Shown piece by piece: positions 63,535 to 64,000 of a stretch of DNA of 64,000 nucleotides (positions are counted from its first letter, which is position 1; each line of letters begins with the position of its first letter). The DNA comes from Haloarcula rubripromontorii. GTDB lineage: Archaea > Halobacteriota > Halobacteria > Halobacteriales > Haloarculaceae. The notes under the pieces were generated by a model. That model was not told the origin of the DNA. It saw nothing but the letters and a program-made list of their open reading frames with translations, and did not search any database. The DNA is taken from contig NZ_LIUF01000001.1 in assembly GCF_001280425.1 (NCBI RefSeq), forward strand, positions 288,867-352,866. Reading direction: 5' to 3'. A program made the translations under genes and the position numbers.

Positions 63535-64000
63535 TTCAGCGCGGCGGTGTTTAGTTAAGCGTGAAAAGTGAGGCGGGAGAATTTCTTGGTGGTCTATGCC
63601 AGAAATCGCCCGCCTCAGCGGTAGTAGAGACTGGATTGATTTGGATTTTGTGGAGCGCGAGCGGACACCCGAGCCAGCGATGGCGTTGGGTATTCAATCG
63701 CACGTTGCGGGGCTCTCACTGTCGAATACCGTCGAATTACTCGACTCGCTGGGTGTCCAACGCAGTCGAAAAGCCATCCACGATTGGGTACAGAAAGCCG
63801 ATTTACAGCCCGAATCCGGTAAATCTCCGAATCAGATCGCGCTCGACGAAACGGTGATTCGAATCAACAACCAGCAATTCTGGCTGTATGCCGCCGCCGA
63901 TCCGCAGTCGAACGAACTGCTTCACGTCCGGTTATTTCCGACAACTACGACCGCTCTCACGGAAATTTTCCTGCGCGAACTGCGGCAAAAGCACGATGTC
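63535..64000 (+). mobile_element. IS6-family (ISH14-like) insertion sequence, left part
   Basis: Transposase starts at 63,596 and runs beyond the window. The upstream sequence GTGTTTAGTTAA (63,548-63,559) lies about 40 bp before the start, in the position and with the flavour of haloarchaeal IS6-family terminal repeats. The exact IS end is not fixed, because the other end is not in the window. Its insertion truncates the region upstream of the RHH gene. Confidence 0.65.
63596..64000 (+). CDS. IS6-family (ISH14-like) transposase, partial
   Basis: 135 codons from ATG 63,596, open to the edge. N-terminus MPEIARLSGSRDWIDLDFV, ERERTPEPAMALGIQSHVAG, and HTH-like SLSNTVELLDSLGVQRSRKA. The first catalytic DDE Asp is in NQIALDETVIRINNQ, with FWLYAAADPQSNELLHVRL following. 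Family length ~210 aa, so about 75 residues are missing. Confidence 0.9.
   Translation, partial: MPEIARLSGSRDWIDLDFVERERTPEPAMALGIQSHVAGLSLSNTVELLDSLGVQRSRKAIHDWVQKADLQPESGKSPNQIALDETVIRINNQQFWLYAAADPQSNELLHVRLFPTTTTALTEIFLRELRQKHDV

Overview
The window is haloarchaeal chromosomal DNA, most like Haloarcula; the genus is inferred. The evidence is acidic proteins, leaderless-type promoters, and a gene set of CetZ, HalX regulator, Htr/sensory rhodopsin pair, MptA, ArcS/RaSEA/TgtA, F420 genes and Tat lipoproteins. About 1-11.2 kb is accessory DNA. The remainder, 11.2-63.5 kb, is GC-rich core chromosome, and an insertion sequence enters at the right edge.

Accessory region (1-11,239). An intact tRNA-Ile(GAT) lies at 11,166-11,239 on the minus strand. 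Its 3' end, 29 bp starting at the discriminator base, is repeated exactly at 2,044-2,072. The two copies bound a ~9.1 kb AT-richer integrated element. It carries a tyrosine integrase next to the left att, a prim-pol/helicase fusion, a Schlafen/AlbA_2-like protein, two small membrane proteins, an HNH endonuclease and several hairpin-rich non-coding stretches. Left of the 2,044 att site lies DNA of a different type: a large HUH (rolling-circle) Rep running off the window, preceded by a dense hairpin cluster and a possible Cys-rich small protein. This looks like a second element stacked at the same tRNA.

Core region. 11.3-25.5 kb is a mixture: FxsA, cytochrome P450, a thioredoxin-fold DUF255 protein, a TrmB regulator, MptA, a HalX regulator, a fused siroheme decarboxylase AhbA-AhbB, a TrpD-like protein, an alpha/beta hydrolase, cyclophilin, an APC-USP transporter, a MOSC protein and a 3-Cys ferredoxin. 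25.7-33.1 kb is a five-gene peptide-type ABC transporter operon with a small membrane protein overlapping its end. 33.1-38.0 kb holds tRNA-Leu(TAA), a TrkA/stand-alone RAM-domain locus, thymidylate kinase and an NDUFA9-like reductase. 38.1-40.7 kb is a tightly coupled cetZ - secreted/anchored protein - cofC unit. 40.8-43.1 kb is a phototaxis transducer and sensory opsin pair, sitting between cofC and the F420 genes cofG and cofH (43.3-45.9 kb). 46-52 kb holds a Ca2+/cation antiporter, purC, purU, purS and purQ, plus a receiver/GAF protein coupled to a degenerate RAD55-like protein. 52.4-55.6 kb is a tungstate ABC transporter (tupABC) with a ModE-like regulator. 55.6-63.2 kb carries the archaeosine genes RaSEA, arcS and tgtA, interrupted by a VanZ-like protein, an alginate-lyase-type Tat lipoprotein and a dehydrogenase.

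How the genes connect. MptA (pterins, and in haloarchaea also the preQ0 route), TgtA, ArcS and RaSEA form most of the archaeosine pathway. CofC, CofG and CofH make the F420 side of the deazaflavin pathway. PurC, PurS, PurQ and PurU serve purine synthesis. The most unusual items are the stacked elements at tRNA-Ile, the CetZ-coupled anchored protein, and a sensory opsin that has Ala instead of Thr just before the retinal lysine, paired with a transducer that has almost no extracellular loop.
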